Shown: in pieces, positions 8,532 through 15,820 of the stretch | Layout of the letters: every line of letters starts with the position of its first letter | Numbering within the stretch: position 1 is the first letter of the stretch | Origin: Microbacterium sp. p3-SID336 | Lineage (GTDB): Bacteria > Actinomycetota > Actinomycetes > Actinomycetales > Microbacteriaceae | Length of the DNA: 30,394 nt | Direction: 5' to 3' | Assembly: GCF_025143365.1 (NCBI RefSeq) | Contig: NZ_JALXPE010000047.1 | Span: 1 to 30,394 of the forward strand | Translations under genes and position numbers: made by a program | Notes under the pieces: generated by a model | The model's database searches: none | What the model was told of the DNA's origin: nothing | Seen by the model: only the letters and a program-made list of their open reading frames with translations

Positions 8532-9296
8532 TCAGTGCCTGCCGTCGCCGTCGAGGTCGGGGGCGCGGTCGAACACCTCGGGGTCGAGCACCAGCTGCTC
8601 GGCCTCGTCGTGGTCGACCACCACGTCCTCACCCGCGGCGGCGGCCTTCTTCGCCTTGTGCCGCTCCATGAGGTAGTGCCACAGCGTGACGATCGCCGTG
8701 CCGCCCACCGCGATCAGCAGGATCACGTCGATGTAGTCGACGACGAGATCGCGGATCCAGGGGATGTAGGCGATGAGATAGCCGACCATGGTCAGGCCGA
8801 AGCCCCAGATCATCGCGCCGATGAAGTTGTACAGCGTGTACCGGCGCCACGGCATGTGCCCGACACCCGCGGCGACGGGGGCGAAGGTGCGGACGATCGG
8901 CACGAAGCGCGCGAGGATCACGGTCAGGCCGCCGAAGCGCTCGAAGAACGCGTTCGTGCGCTCCACGTTCTTGCGGCTGAACAGGCCGGACTCCTTGCGC
9001 TCGAACACCGCCGGTCCGCCCTTGTGGCCGATGACGTAGCCGACCTCGCCGCCGATGAAGGCGGAGAGCGCGATGAGCAGCGACACCACCCAGATGTTCA
9101 CCCCGAACACGTTGCTGGTATGCGTCAGCAGTCCCGCGATGATCAGCAGCGTGTCGCCCGGGAGGAGGAAGCCGACGAGCAGGCCTGTCTCGGCGAAGAT
9201 GATGAAGCAGACCACCAGGAGCGCCCACGGACCCGCCGCCCCGATGATCGTCTGCGGATCGAGCCACGGGATGAGAGCGGTGGGTGCGTGCAGCAT
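8532..9296 (-). CDS. DedA family membrane protein
   Basis: This 254-aa integral membrane protein belongs to the DedA/SNARE-associated family, some members of which act as undecaprenyl-phosphate flippases. The signatures are FAETGLLVGFLLPGDTLL in the first hydrophobic block, GGEVGYVIGHKGG, and RFVPIVRTFAPVAAGVGHM with its conserved Arg and Pro. A charged cytoplasmic tail rich in Lys, Ala and Asp ends the protein. The ATG at 9296 is chosen because the open frame farther upstream runs through the tRNA-Leu gene and cannot be coding; a start at about 9302 is also possible. Substrate is not assigned. Confidence 0.88.
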   Translation of the reverse strand: MLHAPTALIPWLDPQTIIGAAGPWALLVVCFIIFAETGLLVGFLLPGDTLLIIAGLLTHTSNVFGVNIWVVSLLIALSAFIGGEVGYVIGHKGGPAVFERKESGLFSRKNVERTNAFFERFGGLTVILARFVPIVRTFAPVAAGVGHMPWRRYTLYNFIGAMIWGFGLTMVGYLIAYIPWIRDLVVDYIDVILLIAVGGTAIVTLWHYLMERHKAKKAAAAGEDVVVDHDEAEQLVLDPEVFDRAPDLDGDGRH

Positions 9297-9353
9297 GGAT
9301 TCGAGCACTGGCGGGATTCCCGTCGGTCGTGAGGTGTCGGCGGTGGAGCGATG

Positions 9354-9371
9354 CGGATGCCACGGCATCCG
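9354..9371 (-). terminator. Hairpin just downstream of tRNA-Leu
   Basis: CGGATGCC and GGCATCCG form a perfect inverted repeat three bases after the tRNA 3' end. It is a likely end or processing point for the tRNA transcript. No T-run follows. Confidence 0.45.
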
Positions 9372-9374
9372 TCG

Positions 9375-9456
9375 TGCGGAAGGTGGGACTTGAACCCACA
9401 CGCCCTGGGGCACAGGAACCTAAATCCTGCGTGTCTGCCAATTCCACCACTCCCGC
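9375..9456 (-). tRNA. tRNA-Leu (anticodon UAG)
   Basis: The minus strand folds as a class II tRNA. GCGGGAG pairs with CTTCCGC in the acceptor stem (one G-U pair) with discriminator A. The anticodon stem CAGGA/TCCTG encloses TTTAGGT, giving anticodon TAG. A long variable arm follows, then the T arm GTGGG-TTCAAGT-CCCAC. The 3' CCA is not encoded. The gene is 82 nt, normal for tRNA-Leu of this type. Confidence 0.95.
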
Positions 9457-9530
9457 GCGGTGGGATCAGTCTACTGACCGCGGGGCCGGATGAATCTGGG
9501 GATCGGCCCGCAGTTCTGCGCGGTGCCGGG

Positions 9531-10112
9531 TCAGTCTCGATTCGCCCGTTCGAGGTGCACGGACGCGACGACGACGCCTGCCGCCAGCGCGCCAAGGCCA
9601 CCGAGCGCCATGTCGCCGATGGTGTCCTGGTAGGTCACGAAGATCTCATCCGTCACGAACGTGCGTCCTGCCCACTCGATCATCTCCCACACGGCGCTGA
9701 CCGCGAGCCCCAGCGTCGTGCACACGACGAGGGGCACGCGTGGCGCGAAGGCGGCAGAACCCTGGGGCACGACGATGCCGGCGCGGGCGAGTACCAGGTA
9801 GCCGGTCGCCGCGATGGCACCGGTGCACAGGAAGTGCACGACCAGGTCCCACCCCGGGATCGAGCGGTAGAGGTCGAAGACGTTGCTCGCCGCGGCCACC
9901 AGCACGATCGCGCCCACGGCGAGATCGGCGCCGCCGCGCATGCCGAGCATCCGCGGGAGCATGAGTGCCGGAAGAGCGAGCGCGAGGATTCCCGCGTCTG
10001 TCGCAGTGGACCAGATCGCCGCCACGAGCACGCTGAGGATTCCCAGCACCCGGATGAGGTCGGCTCCGTACTCCGCGACCGTGCGCGGCGGCCGGAGGAA
10101 GTCGTCCTTCAC
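9531..10112 (-). CDS. YjdF/DUF2238-like membrane protein
   Basis: This 193-aa protein has about five to six membrane segments. The pattern WDLVVHFLCTGAIAATGYL, then VWEMIEWAGRTF and YQDTIGDMALGGLGALAAG, resembles the YjdF/DUF2238 family, whose conserved His, Glu and DT-xxDM residues lie in the membrane. No function is established. The GTG start at 10112 shares a GTGA overlap with the stop of the upstream EEP gene, has GGAGG in front, and so is translationally coupled. It is the last gene of a three-gene operon. Confidence 0.7.
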   Translation of the reverse strand: MKDDFLRPPRTVAEYGADLIRVLGILSVLVAAIWSTATDAGILALALPALMLPRMLGMRGGADLAVGAIVLVAAASNVFDLYRSIPGWDLVVHFLCTGAIAATGYLVLARAGIVVPQGSAAFAPRVPLVVCTTLGLAVSAVWEMIEWAGRTFVTDEIFVTYQDTIGDMALGGLGALAAGVVVASVHLERANRD

Positions 10113-10954
10113 GATGCCTCCCCGCGGGCGGCGCCGCGCGAGGACGCGTCGAGCAGCGCCAGCACCGGGAGGTGATCGGACGGCCACCCGCCATCGTGCA
10201 TGCGTGCGTCGACGCCGACGCTGCGGACGAGGATGTCCGGCGACACCAGGATCCCGTCGATGCGGTGCCCTCGGCGCGGTCGGCGGTACCCGGCGAACGT
10301 GCGCCACTCCGGGGTCGCGTGCGACGCCGCGGCGGTCCAGGCGTCGCGGAGCAGCCTCTCGTCCATCAGTGCCCGCCACGGCGCGGACCCCGCGGGGGCG
10401 TTGAGGTCGCCCATCACGATCACGCGCTCCGCAGGTGCCGGCAGCGCACCGCGCAACGCCTGCGCCTGCCGCAGCCTGGCATGTGCGGAGAATGCATCGA
10501 GGTGCGTGTTGACCGCGGTCAGCGTCTCCCCGGTGCCTCGATCGCGGAACTGCGCCTCGACCATCACGCGGGGGAGCAGCGCGGTCCACGAGGTGGAGCC
10601 GGGGACGTCGGGGCGGTCGGACAGGGCGCGCTGCCGCCAGGAGAGCAGCTCCAGCTGCTCGGCGTCGTAGAACAGGGGGCACCCTTCGCCGCGCGGACCG
10701 GGACGACGCCCGTGGCCGACGAAGCGATACGCGGCACCGAGTGCGCTGCCGATGACAGCGGCCTGGCCGAGCATCGCCTCCTGCACCCCGAGCAGCTGCG
10801 GGCGCTCGGTGCGCAGCAGCTCCGCCACGCGGTCCCGTCGCGTGGTCCAGCGGTCGGCTCTGCGCCACGTGAACCGGCCGAGGTCGCGGCGCACGTTGAA
10901 CGACATCACGAGCAGTTCCGTATCGCCGCGTGGTCCGAGCAGCGGCGCCGTCAT
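10109..10954 (-). CDS. Endonuclease/exonuclease/phosphatase (EEP) family hydrolase
   Basis: This 281-aa protein carries the EEP catalytic set in order: LLVMSFNVRRD (metal-site Asn), LLGVQEAM (Glu), AVNTHLDAFS (His), VMGDLNAPAG (Asp and Asn) and SDHLPVLALL (Asp-His). Such enzymes cleave phosphodiester or phosphomonoester bonds of nucleic acids, phosphoinositides or lipids; the substrate here is unknown. There is no clear signal peptide. The ATG at 10954 overlaps the glycosyltransferase stop (ATGA), and its own stop overlaps the next start (GTGA), so the three genes are tightly coupled. Confidence 0.88.
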   Translation of the reverse strand: MTAPLLGPRGDTELLVMSFNVRRDLGRFTWRRADRWTTRRDRVAELLRTERPQLLGVQEAMLGQAAVIGSALGAAYRFVGHGRRPGPRGEGCPLFYDAEQLELLSWRQRALSDRPDVPGSTSWTALLPRVMVEAQFRDRGTGETLTAVNTHLDAFSAHARLRQAQALRGALPAPAERVIVMGDLNAPAGSAPWRALMDERLLRDAWTAAASHATPEWRTFAGYRRPRRGHRIDGILVSPDILVRSVGVDARMHDGGWPSDHLPVLALLDASSRGAARGEAS

Positions 10955-11751
10955 GCGCGCCACCTTCCGGGTGCAGGCACCTGCAGGCGATGCAGCACAC
11001 GACGCAGCAGTAGCCGTGTCCACCGCACCGGAGGGAAGTCCTGCGGCCAGTGCACCAGCACGGTGCGGAAGCCCCGAACGACGCGACGGGCGAACGAACG
11101 ACCGCTGCCGAACGGCCGCATCGAGATGCCCATGCCCGCGGCGGGCAGCCAGCGGAGGCGGTGCCGCTCGCCTAGATGGAACGCCAGGTCGAGGTCGTCG
11201 TGGAGCTCGGGGTCCACACGGTGCACCCTCTCCCGTACGTCCTGCCAGGCGGCGCGGCGGAGGGCGAGGTTGGAACCGAACAGCGGCACATGCCCGAGGG
11301 CCGAGCCGCAGACCGCGACGTACGCGAAGAGGTACGCGGCGGCGAGAGGACGGCGCAGGGCGCGGGGGCCGTCCAGGAAGCGTGCGCCTCCCGTCCAGGC
11401 CGCCACCCGGGGGTCGCGAACGCACGCCGTCACCATGGTCTCCACCCACCGTGCCTCCGGCACGCAGTCCGCGTCGAGCCGGAGGATCACGTCCCCGGTC
11501 GCGGCGTCGTAGCCCGCTGCGCTCGCCGCGGGGGTTCCGGGGTGATCGCAGCGGATGACGCGGGCGCCGTGCGCGGCGGCCACCGCGGCAGAGGCGTCGA
11601 CGGAGGCGTTGTCCACCACCACGACCTCGGTCGGCGTCAGTGTCTGGGCGTCGAGAGCACGCAGGCACCGGCCGAGCTCCTCCGCATCGTCCTTGACGGG
11701 TATCACCACCGTCACGGTGGGCACGGGGGCGGCTGGGATGGCGCGGTGCAC
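10951..11751 (-). CDS. Family 2 glycosyltransferase
   Basis: This 266-aa GT-A fold enzyme would transfer a sugar from a nucleotide donor. It shows VTVVIPVKDDAEELGRCL at the N-terminus, EVVVVDNASVDAS, and LRLDADCVPE carrying the DxD metal site. LHDDLDLAFHL later fits the catalytic base region. Hydrophobic stretches near residues 135-155 may associate with the membrane. The start is GTG at 11751 with GAGGAG about 7 nt upstream and a TAGCCT -10 box about 27 nt upstream. It heads an operon with the EEP hydrolase and a membrane protein, which could suggest a cell-envelope or lipid role. Confidence 0.88.
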   Translation of the reverse strand: MHRAIPAAPVPTVTVVIPVKDDAEELGRCLRALDAQTLTPTEVVVVDNASVDASAAVAAAHGARVIRCDHPGTPAASAAGYDAATGDVILRLDADCVPEARWVETMVTACVRDPRVAAWTGGARFLDGPRALRRPLAAAYLFAYVAVCGSALGHVPLFGSNLALRRAAWQDVRERVHRVDPELHDDLDLAFHLGERHRLRWLPAAGMGISMRPFGSGRSFARRVVRGFRTVLVHWPQDFPPVRWTRLLLRRVLHRLQVPAPGRWRA

Positions 11752-11777
11752 GTCGTCTCCTCGTGGATCGTGACCTC

Positions 11778-11783
11778 AGGCTA
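11778..11783 (-). promoter_or_regulatory. -10 box of the glycosyltransferase operon
   Basis: Read on the minus strand this is TAGCCT. The message would start near 11771 and carry a leader of about 20 nt with a GAGGAG ribosome binding site. Confidence 0.45.
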
Positions 11784-11811
11784 GGGCGCGCGCTGTGCGG
11801 CGACGACACGG

Positions 11812-11840
11812 TTGACACTCGTTGCGCCGCTCGATAGAGC
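11812..11840 (+). promoter_or_regulatory. Possible promoter of the cpaF remnant
   Basis: A perfect -35 box TTGACA (11812-11817) is followed, after 17 bp, by TAGAGC (11835-11840), which is a weak -10. It lies about 50 bp before the cpaF GTG. The rest of the 11752-11893 gap shows nothing else notable. Confidence 0.4.
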
Positions 11841-11893
11841 GCGGATGTGGATAACTCAGGAGGGAGCGGACGCTTCCTTGTCAGGATGCTGAG

Positions 11894-12535
11894 GTGACCC
11901 ACCCCGCCATGGACATCGCCGAACTCGTCCGCCGTCGCCTTCGCGCCGAGGGCATCGACCCCGCGGTCGACCCGGAGCGTGCGCGCTCGATCGCCAGGGC
12001 GGAGGTCCGTCGCCACGATGACCTCGCGCTCGCCCGAGGTGCGGCGACCGTGGAGGACGAGGCCGCGTGCGTGCGTGACGTGCTGGCGTCGGTGAGCGGC
12101 TTCGGGGTGCTGCAACCGCTGCTCGACGCGACCGACGTGGAGGAGATCTGGGTCAACGGCGACGGCGCCGTGCACATCGCGAGGGGCGGCAGCGCCGAGC
12201 GCACCTTCCTCCGGCTCGAGGAGGCCACCGTGCGCGACCTGGTGGAGCGCATGCTGCAGTCGACCGGGCGCCGCGTCGACATCGGTCAGCCCTTCGTGGA
12301 TGCCTCTCTTCCCGACGGCTCCCGGCTGCACGTCGCGATCGCCGACGTTGTGCGCGGGTCCTGGGTGGTGAACATCCGGAAGTTCCTGCGCGGGCATCGC
12401 TCCGTCGAGGCTCTCGTCGCCCAGGGGGCGATGACAGCGGCGGTGGCCGAACTGCTCACGGCGGCGATGCGCGACCGCGCCTCCGTGATCGTGTCGGGGG
12501 CGACGCATACCGGCAATACCACATGGCATAAGTGA
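11894..12535 (+). pseudogene. cpaF: CpaF/TadA-type secretion ATPase, 3'-truncated by island insertion
   Basis: The 213-aa remnant is the N-terminal half of the hexameric ATPase that drives Tad/Flp pilus assembly (normally about 380-450 aa). It includes GFGVLQPLLDATDVEEIWVNG and ERMLQSTGRRVDIGQPFVDASLPDGSRLHV, both typical of the family. The Walker A motif should read GATGTGKTT but here reads GATHTGNTT, then Trp-His-Lys and a stop at 12535. The catalytic Lys and everything downstream (Walker B, Asp and His boxes) are missing. The break coincides with the left island repeat at 12515. The start is GTG at 11894, with AGGA upstream. The remnant cannot be an active ATPase. Confidence 0.85.
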
Positions 12536-12542
12536 CGCCACT
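12515..12542 (+). repeat. Left island boundary repeat (attL candidate)
   Basis: The 12 bases AATACCACATGG (12515-12526), then CATAAG, then TGACGCCACT (12533-12542), recur at 27229-27256 in the same orientation with a different middle hexamer. The copy begins inside the Walker A codons of cpaF, exactly where that gene stops matching its family. Confidence 0.7.
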
Positions 12543-12613
12543 GCAGAGCGGTCGCCGCAGCCGGGGGAGTAGACACGCAACGCGGGCGCAGGAATATTTT
12601 TGCATATTGAATG

Positions 12614-12641
12614 TTGATTTGAGCGAAGGATGCGGTAACCT
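12614..12641 (+). promoter_or_regulatory. Promoter of the XRE/ImmA-TGT-like operon
   Basis: TTGATT (12614-12619), a 16-bp spacer and TAACCT (12636-12641) lie 6 nt before the ATG at 12648, so the message is probably leaderless. The 12590-12625 stretch is unusually AT-rich for this genome and includes a small inverted repeat, AATAT and ATATT around 12593-12608, a possible operator. Confidence 0.65.
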
Positions 12642-12647
12642 ACAACC

Positions 12648-13691
12648 ATGTCATTGCTCAGCGCGATCGATGAGCCCGGCCGAATCATGCTCGGCACGGT
12701 GCGGGTCGCGCGCGGACTGACCCAGCACGACCTGGCTCAGGAGACCAAGATCTCGCAGGGCCTGCTCTCGAAGGCGGAGAGCGGCGTGATCGCCCTGGAC
12801 GAGGAACGGCTGGCGGTCTTGGCAGAAGCGCTCGGCGCGCCTCAGGACCTCATCTCGATGCCGGTCTCAGAAGTCGGCTCTTCGCCGTATGTGTTCCATC
12901 GGAAGCGCTCGACCCTTCCGGTGTCGAAGGTCAACCAGCTGCGTGCCGAGCTTGACCTCACCCACGTGCAGGTCGCGGGCATCCTCGGGCGCTGGGCGCC
13001 CCAGCTGCGTCTGGAGCGGATCCCCTTGCCCGAGGACGGTTTCGACAGTCCGGAAGACATCGCTCGCCAGGTTCGATCCGCGCTCGGCGTCCCCGAGGCG
13101 CCTGTGATGCATCTCGCCCGTGCCCTCGAGGAGGCCGGGGTCGTCGTCGTGACCCGGCCCCTGGGCTCAACGAGGATCGACGCCATCGTGAGCTGGCCTA
13201 CCGGACGTTCGCCGCTGGTGCTGCTGGGCGACCACGCGCCGGCAGACCGCCAGCGGTTCTCCCTCGCGCACGAGCTCGCGCATGCGGTGATGCACCAGGT
13301 GCCGACCGAGGAGCAGGAGAGCGAGGCGGACCGGTTCGCGAGCGAGTTCCTGATGCCAGCCGCCGCGATCCGTCCGCAGCTGGAGGGGTTGACCATCCCG
13401 AAGCTCGCGAAGCTGAAGGCCACGTGGGGTGTCTCGATGGCGGCGTTGCTGCGCCGCGGACGGGACCTCGGCCTGGTCAACGATGCGCAGTACCGGCAAT
13501 TGAACGTAGAGCTGTCCCGTGCGGGCTACCGGACGAATGAACCGGTAGAGGTTCCTCGCGAGAATCCCGCGCTGCTGCCGCGGGTCATCCAGGAGCGCCT
13601 GGGATCCGGAGAGACCATTGCAGACATCGCTCGGTCTGCGCGGATGACCGAGGGCGAGTTCATCGAGCTGTACGCAGGAGGGACGGCATGA
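12648..13691 (+). CDS. XRE-HTH regulator with ImmA/IrrE metallopeptidase domain
   Basis: This 347-aa protein joins an N-terminal XRE helix-turn-helix (residues about 13-66, with LTQHDLAQETKISQGLLSKAESG) to an ImmA/IrrE zinc-peptidase domain (about 155-290). The HExxH site is His208-Glu-Leu-Ala-His212, followed by ESEADRFASEFLMP, which supplies the third ligand. Family members cleave phage-type or stress repressors and control mobile elements. Here it probably regulates its own operon. It overlaps the following gene by ATGA (stop at 13689-13691, start at 13688), so the two are coupled. The promoter is leaderless. The C-terminal 50 residues, after about 300, resemble another small HTH (ETIADIARSARMTEGEFIELY). 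Confidence 0.88.
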   Translation: MSLLSAIDEPGRIMLGTVRVARGLTQHDLAQETKISQGLLSKAESGVIALDEERLAVLAEALGAPQDLISMPVSEVGSSPYVFHRKRSTLPVSKVNQLRAELDLTHVQVAGILGRWAPQLRLERIPLPEDGFDSPEDIARQVRSALGVPEAPVMHLARALEEAGVVVVTRPLGSTRIDAIVSWPTGRSPLVLLGDHAPADRQRFSLAHELAHAVMHQVPTEEQESEADRFASEFLMPAAAIRPQLEGLTIPKLAKLKATWGVSMAALLRRGRDLGLVNDAQYRQLNVELSRAGYRTNEPVEVPRENPALLPRVIQERLGSGETIADIARSARMTEGEFIELYAGGTA

Positions 13692-14824
13692 GCACCGAGA
13701 TCATCACCGGTAGCGGCGGCCGCCCGCCCGGCGGTATCGGCACCGCACCGAATCCCGCCGACACCCGGGCCGCCAAGCGCCTCGGTACCCGCGTACTGGT
13801 CGTCGCCAGCGGCGAGGCCGAGGCCACCGCCCCGCACGTCGACCCGGTGGTGAGCGGACTTGTCATCGCCGGTGCCGTGGCGCACCGAACGCTGCGCGCG
13901 CTGCGCAAGAACTACCCGGACCTCGTGATGATGATCGAGCCCACCTCGACCTCGGTCTGGGCGACCAGGGAGCTCCCGTTCATGCTCGACGTCTCGGGGA
14001 TCTTCCCCGAGGGACTCGACGATGTCTTGGACGCGCAACTGCAGGCGGGTGCGACCGTCGCCGTCACGCCGACCGCCGTGTTCCAGGCCGGCGACTCGGA
14101 TGCCATGAAGGCCGCCCTCGAGATGGTGAACAAGCTCAAGCGCGACGACTTCGTGTTCTTGCTGCCGATCCACTACCGGTGGCTGGACAAGGCGAACATC
14201 AAGCAGCTCATCGCGATCATCAAGCGCAGCCAACACCCGGTGGCGATCGCGTTGGTCGACAGCTCCTCGAACCCGCTGGAGCACGCTGGCGCGATCCCGG
14301 GCTACCGTCGCCTCTTCGAGGCGGCATCGTGGGCGATGCCCTGGCGTGCAGACCTCGGCGCATTCGATGCGCTCGCCCACGGTGCTCGCGCAGCGGTGAT
14401 CGGCCAGCTCCCGAGCCTGCGACGGATCGCCCTGCCAGGCAAGGGGGGCTTCTCCTCCGACAAGAGCGACATGTCCCCGCACGTGCTGCTGCGCAAGCTC
14501 CTTCGGTACCGGCGCAGCAGCAAGATGCAGCAGGACTGGTTCGCCAGCGCCGCGCCCGAAACGTGCCCGTGCCCGCACTGCGGTGGCCGCGCGATCGACC
14601 GGTTCAACGGCTCGGACGAGCAGCGCCTCGAGGCCCACTTGCACAACCTGCACGAGACCACTGTCATGCGGCGCGAGATCGACGGCTACACCCCCGAGCA
14701 GATCGCCGCCTGGTGGAAGCAGCGGCTGCTCGACGTGGAGTACGAGCGGCAGGCGCTGAAGGGCCGTATCGGCGTCGAGGTGAATCTCACCCCGGATGTC
14801 AAGGAGTGGCTCCGCGAGAGCTGA
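13688..14824 (+). CDS. TGT/DpdA-like TIM-barrel zinc protein (putative base-exchange enzyme)
   Basis: This 378-aa protein has no close named family that I recognise. From residue 50 it has alternating beta/alpha segments compatible with a TIM barrel (MMIEPTST, VAVTPTAVF, FLLPIHYRW, IALVDSSSN, AAVIGQLPSL). Near the end, Cys293-x-Cys295-x2-Cys298 is followed by His317, His319 and His322. CxCxxC plus a His about 25 residues on is the zinc site of tRNA-guanine transglycosylases and of DpdA, which inserts 7-deazaguanine into DNA. I infer a nucleic-acid base-exchange or binding role; the active-site Asp residues cannot be fixed by eye. It is coupled to the XRE/ImmA gene and ends 6 bp from a convergent gene. 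Confidence 0.55.
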   Translation: MSTEIITGSGGRPPGGIGTAPNPADTRAAKRLGTRVLVVASGEAEATAPHVDPVVSGLVIAGAVAHRTLRALRKNYPDLVMMIEPTSTSVWATRELPFMLDVSGIFPEGLDDVLDAQLQAGATVAVTPTAVFQAGDSDAMKAALEMVNKLKRDDFVFLLPIHYRWLDKANIKQLIAIIKRSQHPVAIALVDSSSNPLEHAGAIPGYRRLFEAASWAMPWRADLGAFDALAHGARAAVIGQLPSLRRIALPGKGGFSSDKSDMSPHVLLRKLLRYRRSSKMQQDWFASAAPETCPCPHCGGRAIDRFNGSDEQRLEAHLHNLHETTVMRREIDGYTPEQIAAWWKQRLLDVEYERQALKGRIGVEVNLTPDVKEWLRES

Positions 14825-14830
14825 ACAGGC

Positions 14831-15451
14831 CTAGGCGTCGATCGTCGCCTGCTGGGCAAGCAGGCGTTCGGCGAACAGCCACGACGCCCCGGTGTACCGA
14901 GCGGGGGCGAACGGCGCAGGCTCGATGACGCGACTTGGTGTCTGGTCGACGCTGTCGCCGCGCACGGAGATCCCGATCCCGAGGTAGCCGGCCTCGAGGC
15001 GCAGCTCGACGTCGTCGGCCGGAAGGCGGTCGAGGATCAGCTCTCGCGAACCATAGGGTGCGAAACGCGACGCGACGCTAAGCCCGTCGCGCCAGCGGGC
15101 CGCAGCCACCGTCACGTGCCGGACGCTGAGTGGCGGCGATGCACGCCGAATCGCGCCGGCGGCGCCGTGGGCGGTGCTGATCTCGACGGCGCCGCTGCGC
15201 GCGCCGATCATCAGCAGTCTCCAGTCGAAGTCCGACATCGCCTCTTTGCTGACCGTCGCAGCGTGCGGCATCGCCACGAGCACATTGAGTAGGTCGAGGT
15301 TAAGGAGCGGTCGGCAACCGTCTCGCTGACGTCGGCGGAGCTCATGCTGATCAAGGTCAACGTCGATGACGACGTCCAGCCGTCCCAGGCGCAGCGGCAC
15401 GCGTACCGACGGAACATCGGCGGCGGCGCTGTTCACAACGAGCCGAGTCAT
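14831..15451 (-). CDS. Hypothetical protein, second gene of the wHTH operon
   Basis: I do not recognise this 206-aa protein. It is soluble, rich in beta-type segments (VRVPLRLGRLDVVIDVDLD, LRLEAGYLGIGISVRG) and without Cys motifs or membrane segments. The ATG at 15451 comes directly after the TAG stop of the wHTH regulator gene, with AGGAGG about 5-6 nt upstream, so the pair is cotranscribed and coupled. Its 3' end lies 6 bp from the TGT-like gene's 3' end; the two operons face each other and may form one functional module. Confidence 0.6.
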   Translation of the reverse strand: MTRLVVNSAAADVPSVRVPLRLGRLDVVIDVDLDQHELRRRQRDGCRPLLNLDLLNVLVAMPHAATVSKEAMSDFDWRLLMIGARSGAVEISTAHGAAGAIRRASPPLSVRHVTVAAARWRDGLSVASRFAPYGSRELILDRLPADDVELRLEAGYLGIGISVRGDSVDQTPSRVIEPAPFAPARYTGASWLFAERLLAQQATIDA

Positions 15452-15784
15452 CTATGCCTCCTTCCCCGCAGTGATAGGTGCGTCCGCGCCTGCGTGGGCG
15501 CGTTCCCGAAGCTGGGACATGGCTCTCCAGAACGGGTGGCTCTCCCGGCGGTAGCGCTGCGTCCGCTCACCGCTGCGCCGCTCCACGCGCGACAGGAGAC
15601 CCACCGAGCACAAGATCCCGAGGAGCCTGTGCACGCTGCTCGCGCCGAGGCTGGTGGCTCGTTCGAGTTGGGGCGAAGTGAACTCGACCGCGCCCTGGGC
15701 GATCGCGCTGGTGACGTGGAGCATGTGCTGGTTGCCGAACAGCGTCTTTGACCACGACTGCTCCGTCCCCACCCTGTTCTCCAC
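15452..15784 (-). CDS. Small winged-helix transcriptional regulator
   Basis: This 110-aa protein has a helix-turn-helix at about residues 35-58 (FTSPQLERATSLGASSVHRLLGILCSVGLL) followed by a basic wing (SRVERRSGERTQRYRR), like the DNA-binding part of IclR/ArsR/MarR-type regulators. No effector domain is seen. The start is GTG at 15784, 6 nt behind TATGAT. A perfect 10-bp inverted repeat overlaps that -10 box, so the protein very likely represses its own operon. A second frame on the same strand is open here but lacks this pattern. Confidence 0.75.
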   Translation of the reverse strand: MENRVGTEQSWSKTLFGNQHMLHVTSAIAQGAVEFTSPQLERATSLGASSVHRLLGILCSVGLLSRVERRSGERTQRYRRESHPFWRAMSQLRERAHAGADAPITAGKEA

Positions 15785-15790
15785 GACGCT

Positions 15791-15820
15791 ATCATATTCA
15801 AGATTCCGGTATCTTGAATA
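15791..15820 (-). promoter_or_regulatory. Promoter and palindromic operator of the wHTH operon
   Basis: On the minus strand TATGAT (15796-15791) is 6 nt before the GTG start. TATTCAAGAT (15795-15804) and ATCTTGAATA (15811-15820) are a perfect inverted repeat around a 6-base centre. The repeat covers the space just upstream of the -10 box, where a repressor would block RNA polymerase. It also holds the stop codon of the serine recombinase remnant. Confidence 0.75.

Noticed and set aside
9296..9413. Longer start for the DedA protein
   Set aside because: The extra N-terminal frame runs through the tRNA-Leu gene and its hairpin.
10109..12697. 862-codon open frame on the minus strand
   Set aside because: It is three unrelated pieces: the EEP gene at its 3' end, then antisense to the glycosyltransferase region's other frames and cpaF. 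The Arg/Pro/Gly-rich translation is a high-GC artefact. Only the last 281 codons are real.
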